Under the pieces are notes generated by a model that saw only the letters and a list, made by a program, of their open reading frames with translations, ran no database searches and was not told where the DNA came from. A program made the translations under genes and the position numbers. A stretch of 64,000 nucleotides of DNA from Blastopirellula marina (lineage in GTDB: Bacteria; Planctomycetota; Planctomycetia; Pirellulales; Pirellulaceae), in the NCBI RefSeq assembly GCF_002967715.1, contig NZ_PUIA01000069.1, positions 62,001 to 126,000 of the forward strand, given 5' to 3'. Below are positions 34,235-46,644 of the stretch, one piece after another (position 1 is the stretch's first letter; every line of letters begins with the position of its first letter).

Positions 34235-34564
34235 GTGCGGCATTTATTAGCGTGGGTCAGCAGTTTCACCAGGAATGACCAGATCGTCAACCGAGCGGTT
34301 CGTCAGTTGACCGAAATTGCCCGAGAAAGAGTCAATTCCTCTGCTGGCATGCCAGTGCATGCACAGGCCAACGGCTATCAGCGTGCACGTTTGCGGCAAA
34401 CGGTGCGCGAATACCTGAATTCGCTTGAAGGGGGCCAGCGTCACGTTTCACCGGCCCGGCGTCAGCAATTGATCGAGATGATCTTGGAGCGGCTGGTCGC
34501 GCAAGACTTGATTCAGCCCCAAACACTACCGACGGTTCAAACTTTGCCCCGACAAGCGGCATAA
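34235..34564 (+). CDS. Small helical protein, function unknown
   Basis: A 109-residue protein rich in Arg, Gln and Leu. Helical stretches include QIVNRAVRQLTEIARERV, YQRARLRQTVREYLNSL and RRQQLIEMILERLV; there is no membrane segment. GTG 34235 has AGGAAGGA 8 nt upstream and is favoured over an ATG at 34142 that lacks one. It precedes the HPt-like gene by 138 bp on the same strand and may share its promoter. It could be a small regulator or adaptor; I do not recognise the family. Confidence 0.65.
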   Translation: MRHLLAWVSSFTRNDQIVNRAVRQLTEIARERVNSSAGMPVHAQANGYQRARLRQTVREYLNSLEGGQRHVSPARRQQLIEMILERLVAQDLIQPQTLPTVQTLPRQAA

Positions 34565-34702
34565 CCGTTAGCCTTCACGCAGATCGCATCTTTTTTCATC
34601 GAACCAGGCAAACCTGTCAATCGATGCATCTCGCGGCTGCCGATCTCGCATAGGACTCCTGTGAGGAGATTCCCCCACCACTCATGCCATGCGAGGCGCC
34701 CC

Positions 34703-35047
34703 ATGAATCCTACCCAAAATTCGCTTCCCGATCTGCGAAAACTCAACCAACGTCTGGCCCTCAACAGCGTTCGTGTTCAAGCGTTTCTCGATGGGCTGAC
34801 ACCGCGTCTGGACCAGCTTTTGCAAGCCGTCAGCGAAGGCAACATGGCCGAGGTAGGGCGTACGAGCCACTTTATCCATCGTTGTTGCGATGTGTATGGC
34901 TACGAAGAATTGGCCGAGAAAGCGGGCGAAGTCTGTCAGGCCGCTGCTGCTTGTGAATCGGTAGATATCGTTGGACGCAAGGTTGTACGACTGATCGGTG
35001 CGTTTGGCCGCACCAGCGAAGACACAAACACGACGATAGCGATGTAA
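34703..35047 (+). CDS. HPt-like domain protein, degenerate
   Basis: A 114-residue helical protein. The region EGNMAEVGRTSHFIHRCCDVYGYEELAEKAGEV has the spacing of a histidine phosphotransfer domain: His56 fits the phospho-acceptor and the trailing Gly-Tyr-x-x-Leu part fits the conserved helix. The usual Lys-Gly after the His is replaced by His59-Arg60, so phosphotransfer ability is doubtful. There is no kinase next to it. The ATG at 34703 follows an AGGCGCC leader. The identity is a motif-level inference. Confidence 0.55.
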   Translation: MNPTQNSLPDLRKLNQRLALNSVRVQAFLDGLTPRLDQLLQAVSEGNMAEVGRTSHFIHRCCDVYGYEELAEKAGEVCQAAAACESVDIVGRKVVRLIGAFGRTSEDTNTTIAM

Positions 35048-35085
35048 GCAGCGTCTTACTTGCCCGAGCTTGAGAGCAGGTTGGC

Positions 35086-35355
35086 CTAGTGGCCACCCTG
35101 TTCGAGCTTTTTGAGCCGCTCTTCTTTCTCTTTCGCTTCCTGGCGTTCTCTCTTACGTTCTTCCTCGGTCTCGCGGTTGGTACCGTAACCGACCACGATG
35201 ACCCCCAGAACGACGCTGAGAACCACAACGATGTAGTTTAGTACCCAGCTCTTGCCGGCTTCTTCTTCACCTGGTGCTTGCGCAAACACGGGACTGGAAA
35301 TCACGTGAAGGGACAACAGCGTCAGGAGTACTAAGATCAGGCGAAGCTTTGGCAT
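35086..35355 (-). CDS. Small membrane-anchored protein with charged coil
   Basis: An 88-residue protein. Signal-peptide-like start (MPKLRLILVLLTLLSLHVIS, cleavage near VFA), then a second hydrophobic helix VLNYIVVVLSVVLGVIVVGYG and a highly charged C-terminus (NRETEEERKRERQEAKEKEERLKKLEQ), probably a cytoplasmic coiled coil. The function is unknown. ATG 35355 has AGGAAT upstream; the longer start lacks it. It is convergent with the HPt-like gene. Confidence 0.75.
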   Translation of the reverse strand: MPKLRLILVLLTLLSLHVISSPVFAQAPGEEEAGKSWVLNYIVVVLSVVLGVIVVGYGTNRETEEERKRERQEAKEKEERLKKLEQGGH

Positions 35356-35480
35356 GGAGAATTCCTGCAAGCGAAACAAGCGATTAACGAGAACTGTAGT
35401 TTAACCTGAACTCATGGGGCCGCAAAACCAGTTGTCCCAACATTTTAGCAGGGCAAAAGGGGCCCGCTACTATGTGGGAC

Positions 35481-39056
<3,576 letters not shown>

Positions 39057-39114
39057 CGAATTAGCTTTGTTGGTCGGTGGGGAGAGGAACGGGAAGAGAG
39101 GGAAGGGGAGGAAA

Positions 39115-40380
39115 TTAACTACCGGCAGCACTTGCTGTGGATGCCGCCGGCAAGACCGTGATCGGCTGACCGGGACGCAGGCGTTCGTTGCCGTGCGTAA
39201 CCACATTCATGCCTGGTTCTAACTCACCTATGACTTCGATATCGCTGCCGTCGTGGATACCCAGCGTGACCGGGACCATGCGCGCGATTTGCCCTTGTTC
39301 GCCTGGCGATACCACGTAGACGACCTTGGAACCTCGATTGAGGACGACGGCATCTTTGGGAACCAGCAGCGCCAGTTTCGTTTCACTGGTCTGCAACATC
39401 ACGTCCCCCATCATGCCGGCCTTGAGTATCGGTTGGTCTTCCTCGAACTGGTTGGGAACGCGCACTTTGACCGGGAATGTACGGGCACGAATGTCGGCCT
39501 GGGGAATGATCGCCGCAACCTTGCCAGGGAACTTACGTCCCGGATAAGCAAAGACTTCGACTTCCACTTCGCGGCCTACACGGACAAAGGGGATGTCTTG
39601 TTCCGGAACATTGGCGACGACGTCCACTTCGTCCAGCTTCGCCACTTCGGCAATCGCTCCGCCGCTGTTGGCCCAGGCCCCGATTTCGGTCGACTTCTTC
39701 ACCAGGTAGCCGTCAAACAGCGAGCGGATGGTGTACTTATTGATCCGATCGTTCAGCTCTTGCACGATCGCTTCCTGCACGGCGACACGAGCCTTGGCTT
39801 GCTCGATTTGCTCTTTGCGCGGTCCTTCTTCGGCCAGCTCGAAGGCCTTCTCCGCGTCCATGTATTCCTGCTCGGCCGCATCGGCGGCGGAAACCGCTTC
39901 GTCGTAGACTTCCTTCGAAGTCACGCCCCGCTTCTCGAACAATTCGACCGCGCGATCGCGTCGCAGTTTCATATAGTCTTTACGCGACTTGGCAGCCAAC
40001 ATGCGAGCTTCCATTTGCTCGATCTCTAGTTGGCGGGTACCGTTCTCGAGTTCCTTCAGTTCCGCATTACGTACTTCAAGTTCGGCGGCGGCGGCATCGC
40101 GCTGAAGGGAAATCGTGTTGATTAACAGCTGAGCAACCGGCTCGTTCGCTTTGACGAAATCCCCTTCTTCGAAATTGAATTCGACAACGCGTCCATCGAC
40201 GGCGCTTCCCAGGATGGCATGCTTTGAAGCCTGCACCGTTCCCACAAATGTTTTGTGCGAAGCAATCTCGCGTTGTTGAACCGGAACGGCCCTCACGGGT
40301 GACTGAGCCCAAGCTGGTGTCAGCAGGGTAACAAGAAGCAGTCCGGAGATAAGAGCGGTTAAGGGGTTGATCGTTTTCAT
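39115..40380 (-). CDS. RND efflux periplasmic adaptor subunit
   Basis: A 421-residue membrane fusion protein that links the RND pump to an outer-membrane channel. It has a Sec signal peptide (MKTINPLTALISGLLLVTLL, ending AWA), the lipoyl halves VDGRVVEFNFEEGDFVKANEP and YTIRSLFDGYLVKKSTEIGA, a long alpha-hairpin with coiled-coil spacing between them (about 95-210), and a beta-barrel region ending MVPVTLGIHDGSDIEV. The ATG overlaps the MarR gene by 4 bp, showing translational coupling. Confidence 0.94.
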   Translation of the reverse strand: MKTINPLTALISGLLLVTLLTPAWAQSPVRAVPVQQREIASHKTFVGTVQASKHAILGSAVDGRVVEFNFEEGDFVKANEPVAQLLINTISLQRDAAAAELEVRNAELKELENGTRQLEIEQMEARMLAAKSRKDYMKLRRDRAVELFEKRGVTSKEVYDEAVSAADAAEQEYMDAEKAFELAEEGPRKEQIEQAKARVAVQEAIVQELNDRINKYTIRSLFDGYLVKKSTEIGAWANSGGAIAEVAKLDEVDVVANVPEQDIPFVRVGREVEVEVFAYPGRKFPGKVAAIIPQADIRARTFPVKVRVPNQFEEDQPILKAGMMGDVMLQTSETKLALLVPKDAVVLNRGSKVVYVVSPGEQGQIARMVPVTLGIHDGSDIEVIGELEPGMNVVTHGNERLRPGQPITVLPAASTASAAGS

Positions 40381-40850
40381 GATGAATTGACCGAGGTTTC
40401 TTCGTGACGGGCAGGCTGGGCAGTTTCACCCAGGTTGAGGAGGACTTGGCATAGTAGATCGTGCAGCTTCTCGACTTCTTCGGCGGACATGCCTTGGGTG
40501 GCTTGCTCGCGCACCTTATTCAGCACCGCGACAATCTTTTCCCAGACAGGCTCGGCCGCTGGTCCCACGTCGAGGAACTTTTTGCGGCGATCTTGGTCGC
40601 AACTGGCTCGCACGATCCACTGCATCGACTCCATGCGAGTCATGATGCCGGCAAGCGTGGGAGGCTCGATCGTCATTCGGCGGGCAAGTTCGCTCTGGGT
40701 AAGCGGGCCTTCGTACTTCAGCCAGGCAATCACCTGAAACTGACGAAAGGTGATCCCGAAGGGGCGTAACTCGGCATCCACATGCTGCTGATAGTGATGC
40801 GCTGCAAGCGTTACCCAATAACCGGTGCTGGCATGGAAGTCGTACGTCAT
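40377..40850 (-). CDS. MarR family transcriptional regulator
   Basis: A 157-residue winged-helix regulator with the MarR layout: helical N-terminus YWVTLAAHHYQQHVDAEL, the recognition helix region LTQSELARRMTIEPPTLAGIMTRMESMQWI, the wing RASCDQDRRKKFLDV and dimerising C-terminal helices. It is the first gene of the efflux operon and overlaps the adaptor gene. A palindrome at the predicted transcription start suggests that it represses its own operon and responds to a ligand that the pump exports. Confidence 0.93.
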   Translation of the reverse strand: MTYDFHASTGYWVTLAAHHYQQHVDAELRPFGITFRQFQVIAWLKYEGPLTQSELARRMTIEPPTLAGIMTRMESMQWIVRASCDQDRRKKFLDVGPAAEPVWEKIVAVLNKVREQATQGMSAEEVEKLHDLLCQVLLNLGETAQPARHEETSVNSS

Positions 40851-40875
40851 AAGACTAGAAAATCACGGTACTTAG

Positions 40876-40888
40876 TTAGGCTGCCTAA
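40876..40888. promoter_or_regulatory. Candidate MarR operator
   Basis: TTAGGC-T-GCCTAA is a perfect 6-1-6 palindrome 3 bp downstream of the predicted -10 box and over the expected start site. This position and symmetry fit MarR-type repression. Confidence 0.6.
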
Positions 40889-40891
40889 GGA

Positions 40892-40921
40892 ATTATGATA
40901 ACCGATGCGTTCTCGGGTCAA
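40892..40921 (-). promoter_or_regulatory. Predicted promoter of the marR-RND operon
   Basis: On the minus strand TTGACC (40921-40916), 18-bp spacer, CATAAT (40897-40892). Transcription would start near 40885, about 35 nt before the MarR ATG. Confidence 0.6.
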
Positions 40922-41056
40922 GAGAAATCTGCTATCACGCGGTGCGATTCCTACAATCGTTAAACTCTTGCTGAGAAAGTGACGATGAAACCGTTGACGC
41001 GGTGACTTGCGCCGTGCGCCGTGAATAAGGATGTCACGCAAAGTAGGGGGGCAAAC

Positions 41057-41782
41057 ATGACGCTCAACCAAAGCCAACAGTCAAAATCTCGGGTTTGCTT
41101 ACCGCGACTTTCCGCGCACTTAGCTGCAGCCACATTGCTGTTTGGGGGAGTGCAAGCCACTTGGGGGCAAGACGCCGCCGAGTCGCGCTGGTCGACCAAC
41201 AACCCGCCCACCCCGGCCATGGTGCAAGCTTCGCAGAAGCCGCAAGACCAAGACCTTCGCCGGTTGCCACCAATCGATCAGGAGGTAACGTCGCCAGCGA
41301 AACCTTCTTCCTTTACAGCTATCGAGCAGCCAGCCGAGAAACCACAAATTGCGGCTCAACCGCAATCTGCACCGCTGACCGCTCAAAACGCGGAGCCTGT
41401 GAACTGGTCGAGCCCGAAAATCGTTATCGGCCCGGAAGCAACCACCCGAACCGTTAGCCACGAAGAAGTCGTTACGGCACCCAAGCAGCAGATGACGCCG
41501 TCGCGTTATTCGAGTGCCCCAGAAACAGCCCAAGCTGCTGCTACGAATCAGGGACCATCACGGTTTTCGCAAACGGCCCCAGAATCGCCTAAGCAGGAAG
41601 TCGCACCCGAAGCCGAGAAGCCGGCTGCCCCGGTATTTGCCCGCGTGTTTGACGAACAGGTCGAATCGTCAGGCATCACCCAGCCAGAGGTCGCCACCGA
41701 AGATACCGGTTTGTCGCCGATTTTCGCTTGTCGCCTATTGGGCCTGCGAGCCACCAAGTCGGAGTCGAACTCGGTCCGCTAA
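41057..41782 (+). CDS. Secreted Pro/Gln/Ala-rich protein, function unknown
   Basis: A 241-residue protein with a long Sec signal peptide ending at ATWGQ (residues about 19-36 hydrophobic, preceded by basic residues). The mature part is low-complexity, rich in Pro, Gln, Ala and Ser (SSFTAIEQPAEKPQIAAQPQ), with no domain. The C-terminus, ACRLLGLRATKSESNSVR, is less biased. ATG 41057 has AGGGGGG 6 nt upstream and is preferred over GTG 41021. Confidence 0.75.
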   Translation: MTLNQSQQSKSRVCLPRLSAHLAAATLLFGGVQATWGQDAAESRWSTNNPPTPAMVQASQKPQDQDLRRLPPIDQEVTSPAKPSSFTAIEQPAEKPQIAAQPQSAPLTAQNAEPVNWSSPKIVIGPEATTRTVSHEEVVTAPKQQMTPSRYSSAPETAQAAATNQGPSRFSQTAPESPKQEVAPEAEKPAAPVFARVFDEQVESSGITQPEVATEDTGLSPIFACRLLGLRATKSESNSVR

Positions 41783-41885
41783 GTTTGCCCGGTTGAAAGC
41801 GACCGCGAATCCTTCCATCATGAGTCACGCAGCCGAGGTTCGTTCTTCCTCGGTGTGATTCACGACGAGAAGAGGACTTCGCCCA

Positions 41886-42299
41886 GTGACCGACCAGCCG
41901 CAATCTCTGCAAGCACGCATCAACGCCATCTCCGACGACGCCGCCACGCCCGTCGCTCAGCTGCGTGATATGGTCTCGCACTTCGTCGCCGAACGAGACT
42001 GGCATCAGTTCCACGCCCCCAAAAACATCAGCATGGCCCTGGCCATCGAAGCGGCCGAACTGATGGAACACTTCCAGTGGATCACCGTCGAAGCATCTCG
42101 CGCCGACATGGAAGCGGAAAAACGAGCCGCCATCGGTGAGGAAATCGCCGACGTAATGTGCTACGCGATGGCCCTATGCAACGAGATGGGTTTTGATGTC
42201 GCCACGCTGATGCGCGAGAAGATGAAGAAGAACGTAGCGAAGTACCCAGCCGATGAGTTTAAAGGACGGTATGGGAAAGAGGATCTGCCGAAGGAGTGA
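41886..42299 (+). CDS. MazG-like nucleotide pyrophosphohydrolase (dCTPase-type)
   Basis: A 137-residue all-helical NTP pyrophosphatase. The family signature is clear: WHQFHAPKNISMALAIEAAELMEHFQW, then EEIADVMCYAMALCNEMG, giving the metal-binding E-x3-E and E-x3-D sets. It most resembles the single-domain dCTPP1/RS21-C6-like branch that hydrolyses dCTP and modified dNTPs, in short form. GTG start 41886 has AGAGGA about 10 nt upstream. It acts in the cytoplasm. Confidence 0.9.
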   Translation: MTDQPQSLQARINAISDDAATPVAQLRDMVSHFVAERDWHQFHAPKNISMALAIEAAELMEHFQWITVEASRADMEAEKRAAIGEEIADVMCYAMALCNEMGFDVATLMREKMKKNVAKYPADEFKGRYGKEDLPKE

Positions 42300-42320
42300 A
42301 TTGCGAGTTCAAGCTGGCAA

Positions 42321-42674
42321 CTAAAGCACAGCAAACACCATCACTACCAGTGCTATTGCAACCCATATCAGGGTAACAATTCTCTTGCGAATGTCCTGGA
42401 GCATCGCCCGGTGCCGAGAAAGATTAAAACTAAGCCAGATCGTCACGAAGCACCCAAAGAGCCAGAAAAGTGCGCCTATCGCAATTACAGTAAGCAAGCT
42501 TGATTTCTGGAAACTATACCACACGCTAAATACGGAACTTGCCGCGAACCCGAAACCCATCAGCGGCCAAAGCCATGCCTTCTTAGCCATTTGGACATAG
42601 AAGTCGGCATCGGAACTGGAACGACGACTGTCGTCTGGTGGTTCAACCGGAATCTGCTCGGACGAGTTATTCAT
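42321..42674 (-). CDS. Small membrane protein, function unknown
   Basis: A 117-residue protein. The polar N-terminus (MNNSSEQIPVEPPDDSRRSSSDADFY) is followed by three hydrophobic segments: LWPLMGFGFAASSVFSVWY (about 35-54), SLLTVIAIGALFWLFGCFVTIWL (about 59-81) and IVTLIWVAIALVVMVFAVL at the end. It resembles the neighbouring gene at 42808-43194 in size and layout. The function is unknown. Confidence 0.7.
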   Translation of the reverse strand: MNNSSEQIPVEPPDDSRRSSSDADFYVQMAKKAWLWPLMGFGFAASSVFSVWYSFQKSSLLTVIAIGALFWLFGCFVTIWLSFNLSRHRAMLQDIRKRIVTLIWVAIALVVMVFAVL

Positions 42675-42807
42675 TTCATGATTTTACGCTTTGAACGCGA
42701 ATGAAACGTAGTCCTGTTATTGAATTGCCCTGCCGGCTAGAAATGCGAACCTGGTGTGGGCAATTGAAACGGATTCTCGACGTTCCTATTCGCTTACGTC
42801 CCGGGCA

Positions 42808-43194
42808 CTAACCCGGGTAAGAAGAACTCACCGCGAAAAGTAGCAGCAAAATCACGCCCCCCACAACCGTCATCAAAACAAAGCTCGCGGCGAGACCTCC
42901 CATTACATGACGCAATAAAGCCCGATGAGCTACCGACCAGAACATGCCGTAGACCGTGAACAAGATCCCACCGACCAGGCACAGCAGAATGCCTATCAGG
43001 ATCATGAAGTTAAGCGAAGTTGGGATCTCCAACCTGGTCGTCACCAGGATCATGACGAATAACCCGATGCCGATCAGCGGCAGCAGCCACCCCAGCCGGG
43101 CAAGGTGTACAACACGCTCGAGCGACGCACTCGGATCGCTGGCCGCGGTGGGGGACTCGAACGGGTTGTTTTGATCGGCTGGCTCCATAGGCAT
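42808..43194 (-). CDS. NPFxSP-tagged small membrane protein
   Basis: A 128-residue protein. The N-terminus MPMEPADQNNPFESPTAASDPSA carries the NPFxSP tag. Three hydrophobic stretches follow: LGWLLPLIGIGLFVMILVT, NFMILIGILLCLVGGILFTVYGMF and GGLAASFVLMTVVGGVILLLLF. It shares the tag with the gene at 23959-24315 and the membrane layout with 42321-42674. The role is unknown. Confidence 0.75.
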   Translation of the reverse strand: MPMEPADQNNPFESPTAASDPSASLERVVHLARLGWLLPLIGIGLFVMILVTTRLEIPTSLNFMILIGILLCLVGGILFTVYGMFWSVAHRALLRHVMGGLAASFVLMTVVGGVILLLLFAVSSSYPG

Positions 43195-43327
43195 TTTCTA
43201 CCAGATCACGAGGCAACTTCCCATGCGAGAATCTTCGGCCCGGGTAGTCGAATCGTACGATTCCGGCCAAAATGAAGGGGAATCATCACCATTTAGACCC
43301 TGAAATCAGAGCCCCGGAAACCCTGGC

Positions 43328-43942
43328 ATGGATACCTTCGACGCCATTTACGGCCGCCGGTCGATTAAGCACTATCATCCCGAACACGAACTGACCGACG
43401 AAGAAGTCACCAAGCTGATGCAGGCGGCGATTCAGTCGCCAACCTCGTTCAACATTCAGCACTGGCGGTTCGTACTCGTTCGCGACAAGGAAACGCGCCA
43501 GCAACTTAAAGCGGCCGCCTATAACCAGGCCCAGGTCACCGACGCGTCCCTCCTGATAGTGCTGACCGCTGACATGCATGCATTCAAGAAGGAGCCTGAG
43601 CGGTATTGGAAGGATTCGCCGCCGGAAGTTGGCAAGAAGCTGGTTGGCATGCTGGTCGGCTTGTACGACAACCAACCGCAACTGCAGCGAGACGAAGCGA
43701 TGCGATCGATGGGAATCGCCGCCCAAACGATCATGCTGGCCGCGAAGAGTATGGGCTACGACACCGGGGCCCTGGTTGGGTACGACCCCAACAAAGTTGC
43801 CGAGATCATCAACCTGCCAGAAGACCACGTGTTGGGAATGATGATCGTCGTCGGCCAGGCCACGCAAGGCGCGTGGGGCAAACCGGGACAGCTATCGCTG
43901 GAAGACGTGATCGTACACGACAAGTTTTCCGCAGAAGTTTAA
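43328..43942 (+). CDS. Nitroreductase family protein
   Basis: A 204-residue FMN-dependent oxidoreductase. The N-terminus DAIYGRRSIKHY has the Arg-Arg-Ser FMN-binding motif, SPTSFNIQHWRFVLVRD is the family's second motif, and AAKSMGYDTGALVGYDPNKV contains the C-terminal flavin site. It probably reduces quinones or nitroaromatics with NAD(P)H. It is convergent with uvrB, the stops being 6 bp apart. Confidence 0.92.
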   Translation: MDTFDAIYGRRSIKHYHPEHELTDEEVTKLMQAAIQSPTSFNIQHWRFVLVRDKETRQQLKAAAYNQAQVTDASLLIVLTADMHAFKKEPERYWKDSPPEVGKKLVGMLVGLYDNQPQLQRDEAMRSMGIAAQTIMLAAKSMGYDTGALVGYDPNKVAEIINLPEDHVLGMMIVVGQATQGAWGKPGQLSLEDVIVHDKFSAEV

Positions 43943-43948
43943 GCTTTG

Positions 43949-46024
43949 CTACGAAGCACCCTTCTTGGGCCGAGGAATCTTGCCGCCGCTACGAGTGCGG
44001 CGGCCACGTTTGCGACTGCCGCCGCCGTCTTTGACATCGACCTCACTCTTTTTCTTGCCGATCGAATCTTCCATCTTGGAGATGCGGTCACGAATGGCGG
44101 CGGCCCGCTCGAACTCAAGGTTCTCAGCCGCTTCCAGCATTTCGGTTTGCAGCTCGTTGATGTATTCCTGCGTGATAATCTCCGAGTCATCCTTGCGTCC
44201 GACCGCCTCGTTCGCCTTGCGATGGGCGTCTGCTTCCGATTCGATCCCGCGGCGGATGTTTTTCTTAATCGTCTCAGGCGTGATGCCGTGTTCTTGGTTG
44301 TAGGCCTGTTGAATCTCACGACGTCGGGATGTCTCGTCGATGGCACTTTGCATGGCCGCGGTCATCTTGTCCGCGTACATGATCACCTTGGCATTCACGT
44401 TACGAGCCGATCGCCCGATCGTTTGAATGAGGGACGTTTCACTGCGAAGGAAGCCTTCTTTATCGGCATCCAGAATGGCGACCAGCGAGACTTCCGGCAA
44501 GTCGAGACCTTCTCGAAGAAGGTTCACCCCGACCAGCACATCGAACTTCCCTTCGCGAAGATCACGTAGCAGTTCCACTCGCTCGAACGCGTCAAGCTCG
44601 CTATGCAGCCACTTACACGCGACTCCTTGTTCGTTGAAGTAATGCGACAGGTCTTCGGCAAGTCGCTTGGTAAGTGTCGTTACCAACGTTCGATCGCCGG
44701 CGGTTACGCGAGCCCTGATCTCTTCCAAGAGGTGCGGTACCTGGCCACGTGCCGGACAGACTTCGACCACGGGGTCTAACAGCCCGGTCGGACGAATGAT
44801 CTGCTCGACCACTTCGCCGGTGGTCTTCTCAAGCTCGTAATTGGAAGGGGTCGCCGAAACGAAGACCGTCTGGTTCAGCACGTTTTCCCATTCCTCGAAC
44901 TTCATCGGCCGGTTATCGAGGGCACTGGGCAAGCGAAAACCGTGCTCGACCAGGTTCATCTTGCGGCTACGGTCACCATGGTACATGGCCGAGATCTGCG
45001 ATACGGTCACGTGCGACTCGTCGACGAACAGCAAAAAGTCATCAGGGAAGAAGTCGTACAGCGTGCTCGGTGGAGCCCCCTTAGGCCGGCCAGATAATGG
45101 CTGACTGTAGTTTTCGATCCCGGGGCAGAAGCCAACTTCCTGCATCATCTCGAGATCGAACCGCGTGCGCGCGTTCAGTCGCTGGGCTTCGAGCAACTTG
45201 CCGGCTTGCTTCAACTCTTCCAGGCGACCGTTCAGTTCGGCCCGGATGTTTTGCACGGCCTTTTCGATACGTTCTTCCGGCATCACAAAGTGCTTGGCCG
45301 GGTAGATGAAGAGCTGATCCTGCTGACTGATGATCTCGCCGGTGGTCGGATTGATGATCGCTAGCTGCTCAACCTCATCTCCCCACAACTCGATGCGATA
45401 GGCGAACTCTTCATACGAGGGCCAGATCTCCAGGCAATCACCGCGGACACGGAACTTGGAACGTTCAAAGCCGACGTCGTTGCGTTCGTACAGGATATCG
45501 ACCAGCTTCGACAGGATCTCGTCGCGATCGACGATCTGTCCCTTGCGAATGCTGACCATCATCTTCTTGTAGTCGTCCGGCGAACCCAACCCGTAGATGC
45601 TGGACACGCTAGCGACAATGATCACGTCGCGGCGACTGACCAGGGCACTGGTCGAAGCGAGACGAAGGCGATCGATCTCGTCGTTGATCGATGCATCTTT
45701 CTCGATATAGATGTCGCGCTGCGGTATGTAGGCTTCCGGCTGGTAATAGTCGTAGTAGCTGACGAAGTAATGGACCGCGTTATTGGGAAAGAAGTCCTTG
45801 AACTCGGAATAGAGTTGGGCGGCGAGGGTCTTGTTATGCGAGATCACCAGCGTAGGCCGCTGCAGGTTCTGGATTACGTTCGCCATGGTGAACGTCTTAC
45901 CGGAACCGGTCACGCCGAGCAGACACTGATGCTTCTTGCCAGCCCGGATCCCCTCGGTGAGGGCCTCGATTGCGGCAGGCTGATCTCCGGCGGGCTTAAA
46001 CTCGGACGCTAGCTGGAATTCCAC
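43949..46024 (-). CDS. uvrB: Excinuclease ABC subunit B
   Basis: The damage-recognition helicase of nucleotide excision repair. 691 residues. Walker [15 protein letters not shown], the beta-hairpin region with [21 protein letters not shown] as motif II (the usual DESH), GRSARN motif, and a C-terminal UVR/UvrC-binding domain [27 protein letters not shown]. The tail is basic and Gly-rich ([21 protein letters not shown]), an extension beyond the typical end. The start at 46024 matches the family N-terminus. Confidence 0.97.
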   Translation of the reverse strand: MEFQLASEFKPAGDQPAAIEALTEGIRAGKKHQCLLGVTGSGKTFTMANVIQNLQRPTLVISHNKTLAAQLYSEFKDFFPNNAVHYFVSYYDYYQPEAYIPQRDIYIEKDASINDEIDRLRLASTSALVSRRDVIIVASVSSIYGLGSPDDYKKMMVSIRKGQIVDRDEILSKLVDILYERNDVGFERSKFRVRGDCLEIWPSYEEFAYRIELWGDEVEQLAIINPTTGEIISQQDQLFIYPAKHFVMPEERIEKAVQNIRAELNGRLEELKQAGKLLEAQRLNARTRFDLEMMQEVGFCPGIENYSQPLSGRPKGAPPSTLYDFFPDDFLLFVDESHVTVSQISAMYHGDRSRKMNLVEHGFRLPSALDNRPMKFEEWENVLNQTVFVSATPSNYELEKTTGEVVEQIIRPTGLLDPVVEVCPARGQVPHLLEEIRARVTAGDRTLVTTLTKRLAEDLSHYFNEQGVACKWLHSELDAFERVELLRDLREGKFDVLVGVNLLREGLDLPEVSLVAILDADKEGFLRSETSLIQTIGRSARNVNAKVIMYADKMTAAMQSAIDETSRRREIQQAYNQEHGITPETIKKNIRRGIESEADAHRKANEAVGRKDDSEIITQEYINELQTEMLEAAENLEFERAAAIRDRISKMEDSIGKKKSEVDVKDGGGSRKRGRRTRSGGKIPRPKKGAS

Positions 46025-46151
46025 TGGGTCTCCCTTTTCTCTGCTCGACTGGCCTCGACGACCGCCGGCTGCTTGCTATGGGTGCATGCCGGCGGAACTG
46101 CTCTCCCCCGAATCCGTTTATTCTAACGATTCTGGGGCGGACTTGGGGGGA

Positions 46152-46478
46152 TTACTCGCCCAGGCTTCCCAAAGATGCCAGCAACTCGCCCATTTCTCCG
46201 GCGGCGTGCCCATCCCCTTGCTGGCGGGCAATCTCGATCCCGTCTCGTAAAACCGCTCGTGAATCCTCGATTTCTCCCATCTCGGCCAGCATCTGGCCAC
46301 ACATAAACCAAGCCGCTACATAGGGGGGAGTGCCGTGCATCAGCTTCTCGAACTCGGCGCGAGCCTCGGCAAAGCTCTCTTCCTTGCGAAGCTCCATCGC
46401 CAGACCGTAGCGCAGAAAGGTGTCGCTCGGGTCGCTTTCTAACAAGCTGAGGATCTGCTGTTTGCGTGAATTTGTCAC
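46152..46478 (-). CDS. Tetratricopeptide repeat protein
   Basis: A 108-residue cytoplasmic protein of two to three TPR units: SDTFLRYGLAMELRKEESFAEARAEFEKLM, PYVAAWFMCGQMLAEMGEIEDSRAVLRDGI and the short tail AAGEMGELLASLG. TPRs bind other proteins. It lies 127 bp upstream of the uvrB start on the same strand and may share its transcript. Confidence 0.8.
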   Translation of the reverse strand: MTNSRKQQILSLLESDPSDTFLRYGLAMELRKEESFAEARAEFEKLMHGTPPYVAAWFMCGQMLAEMGEIEDSRAVLRDGIEIARQQGDGHAAGEMGELLASLGSLGE

Positions 46479-46644
46479 GAAGTTATTGCTCTCACTAGGA
46501 TTACGTCGAATTGGAACATTCCGAATAGGATACCCAAACCATCCATTCTCCGAAATCCGAACAATTCTTTAAACCACTATTCTAGGAATGACCGATACCC
46601 AGATAGGAATCCAAATATTGTTTTGATGGGTGACAGGAAATTCA

